Shown piece by piece: positions 34,305-43,827 of a stretch of DNA of 64,000 nt. The stretch is from an uncultured Streptomyces sp. (lineage in GTDB: Bacteria > Actinomycetota > Actinomycetes > Streptomycetales > Streptomycetaceae), in the NCBI RefSeq assembly GCF_947488945.1, contig NZ_CANLBS010000018.1, positions 123,655 through 187,654 of the forward strand, given 5' to 3'. Under the pieces are notes generated by a model. The model ran no database searches and had not been told where the DNA came from. It saw only the letters and a program-made list of their open reading frames with translations. Made by a program: the position numbers and the translations under genes. Each line of letters starts with the position of its first letter. Positions within the stretch are counted from its first letter, which is position 1.

Positions 34305-35717
34305 GTGAGAACCGAAGAACATGCCGGACATGCCGGACGCACGGACGACGGACGTCCACCATCGGATCCCCCGGACCGCGGACGTCGCCGGGACCTGTGC
34401 GCGGCGGCCGGGGCCGTGCTGCTGGTGGCCACCGCCGTGCTGGTCGGCGCCGCCCTCAACGGTGACGGCTCCCTCTACGCGGGCTGGCCGCCGCTCGTCG
34501 CGGTGTGGGAGCCCCATGGGGGCCCCGGCACTCCCGCCGCGGTCGCGCTGGCCGTCGCCGCGGTCGCCCACGGGCCGCGCGTCGCCGACCGGCTGCGCTG
34601 GCCCGGCCTGCTCGCGCTGACCTGGGCCGTCTCGGCGTCCTGGATCCTCGCGCTGGCGACGGTCGACGGCTGGCGGCGGGGGTTCGTGCTCAAGCTCACC
34701 AGCCGGCACGAATACCTCGCCGGAATCGAGGGGTTCTCCGACATCGGCGCGGCCCTGCGCACCTTCGAGGACCACATCGTGATGGGCCGGCCCGGGAACT
34801 GGCCCACCCACGTCGCCGGGCACCCTCCGGGCGCCACCCTGCCGTTCGTCCTCCTGGACCGCGTCGGACTCGGCGGGCCGGTGTGGGCGTCCTTCTGCTG
34901 CGTGGCGCTGGCCGCCACCGCCGGCGCGGCGGTCCTGATCGCGGTACGTGCCCTGTGCGGGGAACCACTCGCCCGGCGGGCGGCGCCGTTCGTCGTGCTC
35001 GCACCCGGCGCCGTCTGGGCGGGGGTATCCGCCGACGGAGCGTTCGCGGCCGTCGCGGCCTGGTCGATGGCGCTGCTCGCGGTGGCGGTGACCCGCGCGA
35101 CCCGGTTCCCCCGCGCCGCCGCGGCGGGATCGGGGCTCGTCTTCGGACTTCTCTGCTATCTGAGCTACGGGCTGCCCCTCATGGGACTGCTGCTGGCAGC
35201 CGTCCTCGTGCTCGGCGGGAGCGCCCGCCCGCTCCCGCTCTTCGCGGCCGGGTCGCTGGTGGTCCCCGTCGCGTTCACCGTGGCCGGCTTCCACTGGTGG
35301 GAGGCGTACCCCCTGCTGGTCGAGCGCTACCACCAGGGCGTGGGCGGCAAGCGCCCGTACGGGTACTGGGTGTGGGCCAACCTGGGCACCGCCACCGTGG
35401 CCGCGGGTCTCGCCGCGGTGGCGGGGCTGCGCCGCTCGCTGGAGAGCGCCCGGAGCGCCGTGCCGGAACTGCGCGCCGGCCGCCCGCTCGGCGACCGGCA
35501 ACGGCTCGCCGCCCTCGCCCTGGCCGCCCTGCTCGCCGTCGTGGCGGCCGACCTCTCGGGCATGAGCAAGGCCGAGACGGAGCGCATCTGGCTGCCGTTC
35601 GTGCTCTGGCTGCTGCCCGCGGCGGCCCTGCTGCCCGACCGCACCCGGCGCGGCTGGCTCTGCGCCCAGGTGGTCCTGGCGCTGGCGGTCAATCACCTGT
35701 TGAGGACGAGCTGGTGA
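34305..35717 (+). CDS. Polytopic membrane protein, glycosyltransferase-like, unknown
   Basis: 470 residues, about ten membrane helices. A loop with GRPGNWPTHVAGHPPGATLPF and the HVAGHPPG pattern resembles polyprenol-phosphate-dependent (GT-C) transferases. Long loops carry RYHQGVGGKRPYGYW. Gene order next to epimerase, GT2 and DUF2064 suggests it works on the same glycan. Leaderless GTG start. Confidence 0.65.
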   Translation: MRTEEHAGHAGRTDDGRPPSDPPDRGRRRDLCAAAGAVLLVATAVLVGAALNGDGSLYAGWPPLVAVWEPHGGPGTPAAVALAVAAVAHGPRVADRLRWPGLLALTWAVSASWILALATVDGWRRGFVLKLTSRHEYLAGIEGFSDIGAALRTFEDHIVMGRPGNWPTHVAGHPPGATLPFVLLDRVGLGGPVWASFCCVALAATAGAAVLIAVRALCGEPLARRAAPFVVLAPGAVWAGVSADGAFAAVAAWSMALLAVAVTRATRFPRAAAAGSGLVFGLLCYLSYGLPLMGLLLAAVLVLGGSARPLPLFAAGSLVVPVAFTVAGFHWWEAYPLLVERYHQGVGGKRPYGYWVWANLGTATVAAGLAAVAGLRRSLESARSAVPELRAGRPLGDRQRLAALALAALLAVVAADLSGMSKAETERIWLPFVLWLLPAAALLPDRTRRGWLCAQVVLALAVNHLLRTSW

Positions 35718-35733
35718 GGCCGCCAGGCGGTGC

Positions 35734-35778
35734 CCGTCCCCGCCCGGCGCACGTGGGACGTGCCGGGCGGGGACGGGT
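35734..35778. terminator. Hairpin between the polytopic protein and GH87 genes
   Basis: CCCGTCCCCGCCCGG pairs with CCGGGCGGGGACGGG with a further CACGT/ACGTG inner stem. It lies between convergent genes. Confidence 0.75.
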
Positions 35779-35792
35779 CTCGCAGAACCCCG

Positions 35793-38700
35793 CTACTCCT
35801 TCCGGGTCGCGGCGGTGTTCGCGCTGCCGCTGATCACGAACTGCGAGCCGGGTTCGATCACCACGTCCCCTTCCGCCGATCCCGTGATGGTCACGTTCGT
35901 CAGGGTGGCGCTCCCCCGGGCTCCGCCGTGGGCCAGGATGCCGGAGCCGTTGACCGAGTTCTGGATGCGGACGTTCGAGATCCGGGCGCCGGGCACGGAT
36001 CCGCCGCCGGTCTTGAACTGGATGCCGTCGTAGGTCGAGTCGTAGATGTCGGTGTCCCGGATGGTGACGCCGGGGATGTCGGGCCCGGCCGCGAACAGGG
36101 TGATGGCGCCGAACTCCTGGGCCTCGCCCCAGAACGCCCCGCCGGTGCGGTGCAACGCGTTGTTGGCGATCAGGGTCTGCCCGGAGAAGGGCAGCGGGTC
36201 GTGGTCGGTCGCCAGCATGATGCCGGGGTAGTTCATGGTGTCCGAGACGATGTTGTTCTCGATGGTGTTGCCGTATCCGCCGTAGACCGCGATGCCGTTG
36301 GCGCGCCAGGGCAGTTGGACGGTGTTGTTGCGGAAGTGGTTGTCGTGGCCGACGTCCACCGACGGGTCCTTCACGTACTTGCTCGCCCAGACGGCCAGCG
36401 CGTCGTCCCCGGTGTTGCGGAAGGAGGAGTTGAAGACGGTGGAGTTGCGGGTGCCGTTGGCGAAGTTGACGCCGTCGGCGTAGGTGTTGCGGATCCGCAT
36501 CCCGGTGAACTGAAGGCCGTCGCCCGGATTCCAGAGCTCGGGGATGTTGGAGTAGTCCCGGCCGACCCAGACGCCGACGTTGGCGTGCTCCAGCCAGACG
36601 TTGGTGACGGCGGTGCCCTTGCCGAACCGGCCGTTCAGCGCGACGCCGCCCTCGGCGTTGCCGTCGCCGCCCCGGATGGTGCCGGAGCCGAAGATCGCCA
36701 GGTCCGAGATCTTGGTGTTGTCGTCGATGTCGAAGCCGAAGTTCCCCTCGTGCGGGTGGTTGATGCCGCCCGCGTCCTGGGGCGGAGTGAGGCTGTAGAG
36801 CTGGGAGTGCCACATGCCGGCGCCCCGGACGGTGACGTCGCGGATGCCGACCTGGTTGAACTCACCGCGGTTCAGCGGGTCGTCGGTGAGGATCTTCTTC
36901 TCCTGCCGCCACTGCCCCGGCGGTATCCACACGCAGCCGATCTGGCCGTTCTGGTCGGCGGTCACCGCCCGCTGCAGGGCGTCGGCGTCGTCGATCCCGT
37001 CGTTGGGCACCGCACCGTAGGCGGTGATCGAGGTGCAGCCGGACGGCTGGGCGGCCGGCGGCGCGACCTGTTCCAGGTCGACGAGGTCGATGACGTAGAA
37101 GGCCGCCGAGTCGCCCGCGTCGCGCTGGAGGCGGAACCTGGTGCCCGCCGGGTAGGTCTGGCCGAGCAGGGCGTTGGACTCGTCGAAGAGCCTGCGGGCG
37201 TCCGTCTGCGGGCGGTTGGTCAGCCCCTCGGGGCTGTCGGTGTCGCCGTAGAGCCAGCTGTGCTTGGAGGAGAGGGTCAGCTTCCGGGCGAAGGTCCCGT
37301 CGACGTACAGGCTGAGGGTTGCCTCCGTACCGCCGCCGGCGGGGGCGTCGGGGATGGAGTTGCGGACCACGATCGAGTTGCTCGGCACGGTCGAGGTGAT
37401 CTCGACGTACTGGCCGGCGCCGTCCAGCCGCACGGAGCGGCGGCCCGAGGACTCGGTGGCGAAGTTGGTGTGCCCGAAGGTCCGCACCTGGTCCGCCTGG
37501 AGCAACGTGCCGCGGTAGCTGCCCTGTTCGGCCTCGTACTCGGTGTACGGGACGGCGGCGCCGCGGCCCACCACGAGGGACCGGGCGAAGACGTTGTTGT
37601 TCTCGTTGGTCTCGGCGACGAGGCCGGTGGCGTCCGCCGTGGCGGTCAGATTGGCCCCGCCGCTCTTCGCGGTCCAGCTGCCGCCGATCGCGACCGGCAC
37701 GGTGCCCCCGGCGGGGACGGCTCCGGTGGTGCCGTTCAGGGTGGTCCCCTCCACCAGGAGCCGGGTCACGGTGGCGGAACTCACCGCCGTGGTACCGCGA
37801 TTGTGGACGGAGACGGTGAAGGTGACGGGCGCTCCCACCGCCGGGTTCGACGGATTGGCGGTGATGGCGAGGACTTCGAGGTCGGGGCCGGGGCTCTGGC
37901 CGACCACCAGTTTCGAGGCGGCGGTGAGAGCGTTGTTGCTGTTGTCCTGCTCGGCGACGGCGTCGGTCGGGTCGACGACCGCCGAGACGGTGTACGAGCC
38001 CATCGCCTTCCGGCCGACGACGACCGGCACGGTGGCGGACGCCCCGGCGGCGAGTGCGGCGACCGGCGCGCTGCCGGCCACGACCCCCTCCAGACTGACG
38101 TCCACGGCGGTCGCGGCGGCGGCGGCCGTGCCGGTGTTGCGCACGGTGGCGTTCACGGTGACGCTGTCCGACTCGGAGGGCGCGGCGGGCGACCAGGCGA
38201 GCGCGGTGACGGTCAGATCGGGGTTGGGGGCTGCGGTGCCGACGACCTGGACCTCGGCGACCTGGGCGCCGGGCGCACCGGTGTTGGAGAAGAACGCCAG
38301 CCGTACGTCGGTGTACCGGCCGCTGACGGCGATCGTCACCGTGTTCTGGTTGCCCGAGGGGCTGAACGCGTAGTCGGCGCGGGCCTTCAGCGAGGTGAAG
38401 GCGGTGGCGCCGGAGGCGCGGCCGAGGACCTGGATGCCCTGGGTGCGGGCGCCCCACGCCTGGTCCGGCGAGAGCTTGACGACGACCGCCTCCAGTTCGG
38501 CGTCCGCGCCGAGCTTCACGGTGAGCGAGGCGGGCTGGCCGTTCGACTCCCAGTAGGTGCCGGTGTTGCCGTCGGTGGCGTGCGACCCGACGTACGTCTG
38601 GGTGTACGACGAGGCCTCGACCGGCTTGTTCAGCGCCAGGTTGGAGCCGCTGGCGGGCGGCGGACCGGAGTCCTCCTGGTCGCCGTACACCTCCACCTGG

Positions 38701-39188
38701 GAGAACTGCCCGGCCCCCCAGCCGGTGTTGGCGGTGACCTGGACGCGAACGTACCGGGTGCGCGTGTCGGCGAAGCCGAGGGTCACGGTGTTGGCCGAGG
38801 CGGGGCTGAACACCCGGGCGGCCGGGGCGGACAGGGTGGTGAAGGCGCTGCCGTCGGTGCTGCCGCGGACGTCGAGCGTCTGGGTGCGCGCCTCCCAGGC
38901 GGCCGGGAGCTTCAGCACGACCTGGTCGACGGTGTGCGCGGCGCCCAGGTCGATCTGCACCCACTGCGGAAACGCGCCGGCCCCTTCCCAGTAGGTCGCC
39001 TGGGAGCCGTCGGCGACGTTGGAGGCCGGGTAGGCGCCATGCTGGCCGCCGGTCGTGACCTGCTTGCCGAGAGCCAGGTCCGGGGTGCGTGCGGCCGCCG
39101 ACGCGGCGACCGGCAGCAGCCCGACGACCGCCAGCGCGGCGGTCACCACGCAGACGACGAACCGTCGTACGGGATGTTTCCCTCTCAT
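35793..39188 (-). CDS. Secreted GH87 alpha-1,3-glucanase with discoidin and CARDB modules
   Basis: 1131 residues. Sec signal peptide 1 to about 33 (FVVCVVTAALAVVGLLPVAASA). Two F5/8 type C (discoidin) domains (about 38-180 and 185-325), two CARDB/Ig-like modules (about 330-540), a carbohydrate-binding/linker domain with YTEYEAEQG (about 545-710), and a C-terminal right-handed beta-helix with GCTSITAYGAVPNDGIDDADAL. Catalytic Asp candidates D905 (ADGVNF), D928 and D929 (NTGDDALAVW) have the same 23/24 spacing as the catalytic aspartates of Bacillus Agl-KA. It would degrade alpha-1,3-glucan (fungal wall, dental mutan). The nearby GH13 genes could use its products. Confidence 0.85.
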   Translation of the reverse strand: MRGKHPVRRFVVCVVTAALAVVGLLPVAASAAARTPDLALGKQVTTGGQHGAYPASNVADGSQATYWEGAGAFPQWVQIDLGAAHTVDQVVLKLPAAWEARTQTLDVRGSTDGSAFTTLSAPAARVFSPASANTVTLGFADTRTRYVRVQVTANTGWGAGQFSQVEVYGDQEDSGPPPASGSNLALNKPVEASSYTQTYVGSHATDGNTGTYWESNGQPASLTVKLGADAELEAVVVKLSPDQAWGARTQGIQVLGRASGATAFTSLKARADYAFSPSGNQNTVTIAVSGRYTDVRLAFFSNTGAPGAQVAEVQVVGTAAPNPDLTVTALAWSPAAPSESDSVTVNATVRNTGTAAAAATAVDVSLEGVVAGSAPVAALAAGASATVPVVVGRKAMGSYTVSAVVDPTDAVAEQDNSNNALTAASKLVVGQSPGPDLEVLAITANPSNPAVGAPVTFTVSVHNRGTTAVSSATVTRLLVEGTTLNGTTGAVPAGGTVPVAIGGSWTAKSGGANLTATADATGLVAETNENNNVFARSLVVGRGAAVPYTEYEAEQGSYRGTLLQADQVRTFGHTNFATESSGRRSVRLDGAGQYVEITSTVPSNSIVVRNSIPDAPAGGGTEATLSLYVDGTFARKLTLSSKHSWLYGDTDSPEGLTNRPQTDARRLFDESNALLGQTYPAGTRFRLQRDAGDSAAFYVIDLVDLEQVAPPAAQPSGCTSITAYGAVPNDGIDDADALQRAVTADQNGQIGCVWIPPGQWRQEKKILTDDPLNRGEFNQVGIRDVTVRGAGMWHSQLYSLTPPQDAGGINHPHEGNFGFDIDDNTKISDLAIFGSGTIRGGDGNAEGGVALNGRFGKGTAVTNVWLEHANVGVWVGRDYSNIPELWNPGDGLQFTGMRIRNTYADGVNFANGTRNSTVFNSSFRNTGDDALAVWASKYVKDPSVDVGHDNHFRNNTVQLPWRANGIAVYGGYGNTIENNIVSDTMNYPGIMLATDHDPLPFSGQTLIANNALHRTGGAFWGEAQEFGAITLFAAGPDIPGVTIRDTDIYDSTYDGIQFKTGGGSVPGARISNVRIQNSVNGSGILAHGGARGSATLTNVTITGSAEGDVVIEPGSQFVISGSANTAATRKE

Positions 39189-39642
39189 GCTGTCCTCAGT
39201 TCCGTGATCCGCGGGACCGGAGGGCGCGACACGGCACGGCGCCGGCCGCGCGGTGTGCGGAACGCCGCGCGGCGGGCGACGGCAGGGTGCGGGCTGCCGG
39301 TACACCGAATGGGGGGACGATCGGGCGCCGGCCGGAGGGAGAGAACGCCGCCTGCCGGGATATCACGCGCCATGCCTGAAATTTTTAGTGATCCGGTCAA
39401 TTTTTTGCGGGACTGCGCTGACAGGTTTCTCGCGTCTGCCGCTTTTGTCAACGGTCCGCGCACGGGGCGCCGACTCCCGCCGCATCGGCGCAGCTCAGCG
39501 ACGCGCACCCGTGCGGGCCGCGCCCTGAGGTTCCCGGGGGTCGCCCCGCCCGCCCCCGGTCCCGTCCGGCCTCTCCCGCGATCCCGTCCCGCCCGCCCCC
39601 GGCGCCGTCCGGCCCGCGCCCGGCAGGTGGCAGGATGGCGCC
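39189..39642. other. Intergenic region with AT-rich GH87 promoter
   Basis: 454 bp between divergent GH87 and rsbQ-like genes. It includes the most AT-rich patch of the window (39375-39450), with near-direct repeats AAATTTTT (39379) and AATTTTTT (39399). On the minus strand TTGACA (39446-39451), 17 bp, then AAACCT (39423-39428) is the best promoter for GH87. No gene. Confidence 0.5.
39423..39451 (-). promoter_or_regulatory. Candidate -35/-10 for the GH87 gene
   Basis: TTGACA-N17-AAACCT on the minus strand. A TGACA/TGTCA inverted repeat overlaps it and may be a regulatory site. Implies a 235-nt leader. Confidence 0.35.
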
Positions 39643-40446
39643 ATGGATGTCCGCCGCAGAAACAACGTGCACGTGACCGGAGCCGAGGACGGGCCGGTGG
39701 TGGTGCTCGCCCACGGGTTCGGCTGCGACCAGAACATGTGGCGGCTCGTGGTCCCGGCGCTGGCGGAGCGGTACCGGCTGGTGCTCTTCGACTACGTGGG
39801 CTGCGGGGCCTCGCGGCTCGCGGACTGGAGCGAGCAGCGGTACTCCGCGCTCAGCGGATACGCCCAGGACGTCGTGGAGATCTGCGAGGAACTCGACCTG
39901 CGGGACGCGGTGTTCGTGGGCCACTCGGTCAGCGCGATGATCGGCGTGACGGCGGCGCGGACGGCGCCGGAGCGCATCGGGACCCTCGTGATGGTGGCTC
40001 CCTCGCCCCGCTACATCGACGACGAGGGCTACCGGGGCGGCTTCGGCGCCGAGGACATCGACGAGTTGCTGGAGTCCCTGGAGTCGAACTACCTCGGCTG
40101 GTCCTCCACCATGGCCCCGGTGATCATGGGCAACCCCGAACGGCCGGAACTGGGGCGGGAACTGACCAGCAGCTTCTGCGCCACCGACCCGGAGATGGCC
40201 CGGGTCTTCGCGCGCGCCACGTTCCTCACCGACAGCCGTGACGACCTGAAGAGCGTGACGGTACCGACCCTGGTGCTGGAGTGCTCCCAGGACGTGATCG
40301 CCCCCCGCGAGGTCGGCGCGTACGTCCACGCGGCGATCCCCTCCTCGACGCTGGTCACCCTGGACGCCACCGGGCACTGCCCGCAGTTGAGCGCCCCGGA
40401 CGCCACCGCGTCCGCGATCCTCGGCTTCCTGGCCGACCGGCGATGA
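39643..40446 (+). CDS. Alpha/beta hydrolase, RsbQ-like
   Basis: 267 residues. Nucleophile elbow GHSVSAM (Ser95), acid in LECSQDVIAP, and His in DATGHCPQLSAP near 248; B. subtilis RsbQ (269 residues) has Ser96 and a similar GHSVGAM. The short N-terminus NNVHVTGAEDGPVVVLAHGFGCDQ fits RsbQ. It is coupled by 4 bp to a PAS-PP2C phosphatase, exactly the RsbQ-RsbP pair that signals energy stress in Bacillus. Presumed to process a small hydrophobic cofactor for the phosphatase. Confidence 0.85.
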   Translation: MDVRRRNNVHVTGAEDGPVVVLAHGFGCDQNMWRLVVPALAERYRLVLFDYVGCGASRLADWSEQRYSALSGYAQDVVEICEELDLRDAVFVGHSVSAMIGVTAARTAPERIGTLVMVAPSPRYIDDEGYRGGFGAEDIDELLESLESNYLGWSSTMAPVIMGNPERPELGRELTSSFCATDPEMARVFARATFLTDSRDDLKSVTVPTLVLECSQDVIAPREVGAYVHAAIPSSTLVTLDATGHCPQLSAPDATASAILGFLADRR

Positions 40447-41984
40447 TGTGCCGCACCGGCGGCGAGCCCCGGCCGGCGGCCGCCGGCGGCGCCGCGGACA
40501 ACACCGGTCCGGACGGTGGGGACGGTCCGGCGACGGGCACGGACGCCGCCTTCACCGCCCTGCTGGAGGACAGCGCCGAGGACCTCTACGAAGGGGCGCC
40601 CTGCGGCTACCTCTCGACGCTCATGGACGGCACCGTCGCCAAGGTCAACGCCACACTGCTGGGCTGGCTCGGCCTGGAACGCGACGCGGTGGTCGGACGC
40701 CGCCGCTTCCCCGATCTCCTCACCGTCGGCGGGAAGCTGTACCACGAGACGCACTTCGCACCCCTGCTGCGCATGCGGGGCGAACTGAGCGGTATCGCCC
40801 TGGAACTGAAGGCCGCCGACGGACGGCGGTTGCCGGTGCTGGTCTCGTCCGTCGTCAAGCACAGCGACGCGGGCGAACCCCTGCTGATCCGCACCACCGT
40901 CTTCGACGCGTCGGACCGGCGGGCGTACGAAGAGGAGTTGCTGCACGGCCGCCGTGAGGCGGAGCTGGCCCGCGCGGAAGCCGAACGGGAACGTGCCGAG
41001 GCGGAGCTGGCCCGCGCGGAAGCGGAAGCGGCCCGTACGGAGGCCGAGCGGGCGCGCGCCAAGGCGGAACGGGAGCGTGCCGAGGCCGAGCGGGCGGGCG
41101 CCGCGGCGGAGGCGGCCCGCGCCGAGGCCGAACGGGCCCACGGGGCGGCCCGGCGCGCGCACCGGCAGTCCGAGGCGGACCGGCAGCGGCTCTCGGACGC
41201 GCTGGCCGCGCTGCAGCGCTCCCTCGTCCCCTCCGCGCTGCCCGCGGTGCCGGGGCTGGAGGCCGCCGCGCACTACCACACCGCCTCGCCGGACCTCCTC
41301 GGCGGCGACTTCTACGACCTGTTCCCGCTCGGCGGGACCCGCTGGGGGTTCTTCCTCGGCGACGTCTGCGGCAAGGGTCCCGAAGCGGCCTCCCTCACCT
41401 CGCTGACCCGCTACACCCTGCGGGCGGCGGCGCTGCACGATCCGGAGCCCGCGGCGGCCCTGACCACGCTGAACGCCGTGCTGCACGAGCGGTACGCGGC
41501 GGGCGGCGACCCCCGCTACTGCACCGCGGTCTTCGGGATCCTCGAACCGCCGGGCACCGACGGGCGGGCCACCGTACGCCTCGCCTCCGGAGGCCACCCC
41601 CCGGCCCTGGTCGTACGGGCCGACGGAACCACGGAGTACCTCCACACCCCCGGCGGGTTGCTCGTCGGCGTGCTGCCCACCGCCCCGTTCACCACCGCCG
41701 CCACCACGCTCGGCCCCGGCGACACGCTGCTGCTCTACACCGACGGGCTCACCGAGGCCCGCACCGGCCCCACCCGCCGGAACCTGTTCGGCGACGAGGC
41801 GCTGCGCGATTTCGCCGCCGGGCACGCGCCGGTCTCGGCGGACGGGGTCATCGGGGCGCTGACCGGGCTGCTGAAGAGCTTCGGCGACGGCCTGGACGAC
41901 GACACCGCCCTGCTCGCCCTCGGCGTCCCCGCGACACCCGCACCCACCACCTCCACGCCGGACGCCACGGAACGAGCCCGATGA
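40443..41984 (+). CDS. RsbP-like PAS/coiled-coil/PP2C (SpoIIE) phosphatase
   Basis: 513 residues. PAS domain at about 45-165 (APCGYLSTLMDGTVAKVNATLLGWLG), a long Ala/Glu/Arg coiled coil at about 168-260 built of AEAERERAEAELAR-type repeats, then the SpoIIE PP2C domain (residues about 270-495; GGDFYDLFPL, GDVCGKGPEAA, LYTDGLTEAR, DDDTALLAL). It would dephosphorylate the downstream STAS protein when the RsbQ signal is present. ATG overlaps the RsbQ stop. The 42-nt DNA period of the coiled coil is visible at 40956 and 40999. Confidence 0.88.
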   Translation: MMCRTGGEPRPAAAGGAADNTGPDGGDGPATGTDAAFTALLEDSAEDLYEGAPCGYLSTLMDGTVAKVNATLLGWLGLERDAVVGRRRFPDLLTVGGKLYHETHFAPLLRMRGELSGIALELKAADGRRLPVLVSSVVKHSDAGEPLLIRTTVFDASDRRAYEEELLHGRREAELARAEAERERAEAELARAEAEAARTEAERARAKAERERAEAERAGAAAEAARAEAERAHGAARRAHRQSEADRQRLSDALAALQRSLVPSALPAVPGLEAAAHYHTASPDLLGGDFYDLFPLGGTRWGFFLGDVCGKGPEAASLTSLTRYTLRAAALHDPEPAAALTTLNAVLHERYAAGGDPRYCTAVFGILEPPGTDGRATVRLASGGHPPALVVRADGTTEYLHTPGGLLVGVLPTAPFTTAATTLGPGDTLLLYTDGLTEARTGPTRRNLFGDEALRDFAAGHAPVSADGVIGALTGLLKSFGDGLDDDTALLALGVPATPAPTTSTPDATERAR

Positions 41985-42310
41985 GCCCTCTGCACGTCAC
42001 CCTCCGCGAGACCGCCGCAGGACCCGTCCTGCGGGTGGCCGGCGAACTCGACTACGACCAGGCTCCGGCACTGCGCGCACACGTGGAACCCCTCGCCCTG
42101 GCGCCGGGCCGGGACCTCGTGATCGACCTGTCCGGCCTGGAGTTCTGCGACTCCAGCGGCATCACCGCCCTGCTCACCGCCCGCCAGCTCGCCCGGTCGG
42201 CGGGCGCCGAGGTGATTCTGGCCGGGGTGCCCGCGCCGACGCTGCGGGTGCTGACGGTCGTGGGACTGACCCAGGTCTTCACCGTCCGGGCGTCGAGCGA
42301 AGTCGCCTGA
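41981..42310 (+). CDS. STAS anti-sigma factor antagonist (RsbV-like)
   Basis: 109 residues. GELDYDQAPALRAHVEP, LVIDLSGLEFCDSSGITALLTAR: the D-S-S-G motif holds the phosphorylatable Ser. Overlaps the phosphatase stop by 4 bp. The three genes form a complete partner-switching input module; the cognate kinase is not encoded here, but RsbW-like ATPases elsewhere in the window could serve. Confidence 0.9.
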   Translation: MSPLHVTLRETAAGPVLRVAGELDYDQAPALRAHVEPLALAPGRDLVIDLSGLEFCDSSGITALLTARQLARSAGAEVILAGVPAPTLRVLTVVGLTQVFTVRASSEVA

Positions 42311-42396
42311 GCGGGGTCCGCGCGGGGCGGGCGAGGGACGGGTACGGCCGCCCAGGGCCTGGGAAGGGCTGGGCCGGTGAGGCATGTGCGGAGCCT

Positions 42397-42433
42397 GGGA
42401 CGGGCCCGGTCGGTCGTCCCGCGGGCCCGTCCC
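42397..42433. terminator. 12-bp perfect hairpin
   Basis: GGGACGGGCCCG (42397-42408) and CGGGCCCGTCCC (42422-42433) lie between convergent STAS and YeeE/YedE genes. Confidence 0.75.
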
Positions 42434-42443
42434 GAACGCCTCG

Positions 42444-43736
42444 TCAGCAGACGCCGTCGCCCGGCTCGGGGTTGCCGAGACCGAACAGCGGGCGCAGCTT
42501 CAGGCCGACCCAGGTGCCGGCGAGCGCGACCGCTCCCCACACCCAGCCGCTGAGACTGCCCGAGGCGATGCCGGCGAGGTAGGCGCCGATGTTGCAGCCG
42601 CCGGCCAGCCGGGCGCCGATCCCCATCAGGACCCCGCCGAGCACCGCCGCGACGGCCGTACGGCCGGGGATGCCGCGGTGCAGGGCCCACGTACCGCCGA
42701 GGGCCGCGGCCACCGCGGCGCCGACCATGATGCCGAGGTCGGTGAGGCTGTTCTTGTCGGCGAGGACCGGACCGGCCAGCATCTCGGCGTTGCCGGGCTG
42801 CCGCCACCAGGTCCAGTTCTCGGGGTGGCCGCCCAGCGCGCCGACCAGCTCCGAACCCCACAGGCTGAAGGCGCTCGTGATGCCCCACGCGCCGCCGGAG
42901 ACCAGCAGGACACCCGCCCCGAGCACCGCCAGCGCCAGGGCGCCCGCGGCGAGCGGCCACGAGCCGCGGACCGCCCGTACGGCGGCGGTGCGCGCGGAGG
43001 GCACCACCCCGAGCGGCGGCGGGTTGCGACGGGCCTGGACGCGCCGGGTGACCAGGACGATCAGCAGCAGCGCGACGATCGTCACCGCCCAGGAGCCGAA
43101 CCATCCGATGTGGTCGGAGAGCACGACGGGCTCCCAGGCGGGCAGGTCCTTCCACAGGTCGAACTGCCAGGCGGCGAGCGTGGCGCCCCCGATGAACCCG
43201 CCGAGGGTGAGCAGCACGGACGTCTGCCCCGAGCCCACGGCGAACAGGGTGCCCGAGGCGCAGGCGCCGCCGAGCTGCATGCCGACCGCGAACAGCAGCG
43301 AGCCGACGACCAGGCCGACGCCGAGGGGGCCGGCGGACGGGGCCGGCTGAGCGCCGAAGAGCCCGGTGCCGGTGCCGATGATCAGCGCGAACATGGTGGC
43401 CGTCGTCCCGAGCAGCAGGGTGTGCGCCCGCAGCCCGGAACCGTTGCCGACCGCGATCAGCTGCCGCCAGGCGGAGGTGAAGCCGAACCGCGAGTGGAAC
43501 AGGGCGACGCCGAGCCCGAGGCCCAGCAGGAGCAGCACTCCCGGCTTGGCGCCGTGCGCGGCCCAGACGTACGCGGTCAGGGCGACGGCGATCAGCGCGG
43601 ACACGGCGAGGGGCGTCCGGCGCACCGGAGGCAGCGGCGGCGCTTGCGGCCGGGGCGAGGACGTGGGCGCCGGAGTGAGCAGGGCGGGCCGTGCGCGCAC
43701 GGGCGCGGCGGGCCCCTCGGGGGGTGCGATGGTCAC
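42444..43736 (-). CDS. YeeE/YedE-family transporter (thiosulfate/TsuA type)
   Basis: 430 residues, two homologous halves with about ten helices. Each half carries a Cys motif: GGACASGTLF and GGCNIGAYL, as in TsuA-type thiosulfate importers where cysteines relay the substrate. The GTG at 43736 starts the Pro-rich N-terminus; relatives with short starts exist. A 24-codon ORF with one Cys codon lies upstream (43828-43902), consistent with sulfur-responsive attenuation. Confidence 0.8.
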   Translation of the reverse strand: MTIAPPEGPAAPVRARPALLTPAPTSSPRPQAPPLPPVRRTPLAVSALIAVALTAYVWAAHGAKPGVLLLLGLGLGVALFHSRFGFTSAWRQLIAVGNGSGLRAHTLLLGTTATMFALIIGTGTGLFGAQPAPSAGPLGVGLVVGSLLFAVGMQLGGACASGTLFAVGSGQTSVLLTLGGFIGGATLAAWQFDLWKDLPAWEPVVLSDHIGWFGSWAVTIVALLLIVLVTRRVQARRNPPPLGVVPSARTAAVRAVRGSWPLAAGALALAVLGAGVLLVSGGAWGITSAFSLWGSELVGALGGHPENWTWWRQPGNAEMLAGPVLADKNSLTDLGIMVGAAVAAALGGTWALHRGIPGRTAVAAVLGGVLMGIGARLAGGCNIGAYLAGIASGSLSGWVWGAVALAGTWVGLKLRPLFGLGNPEPGDGVC

Positions 43737-43827
43737 GAAAGGTCTCCGGGTGGGGTGCACGGCGGACGGACGGCAGGGGCCGCCCCCGCCGCACGCGGCG
43801 GACGGTTCGACGCGGGACGGGCCCCGG

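Noticed and set aside
35730..40241. 1503-codon plus-strand frame across the GH87 gene
   Set aside because: Repetitive Val/Gly/Asp-rich antisense translation; the minus strand encodes signal peptide, discoidin and GH87 domains.
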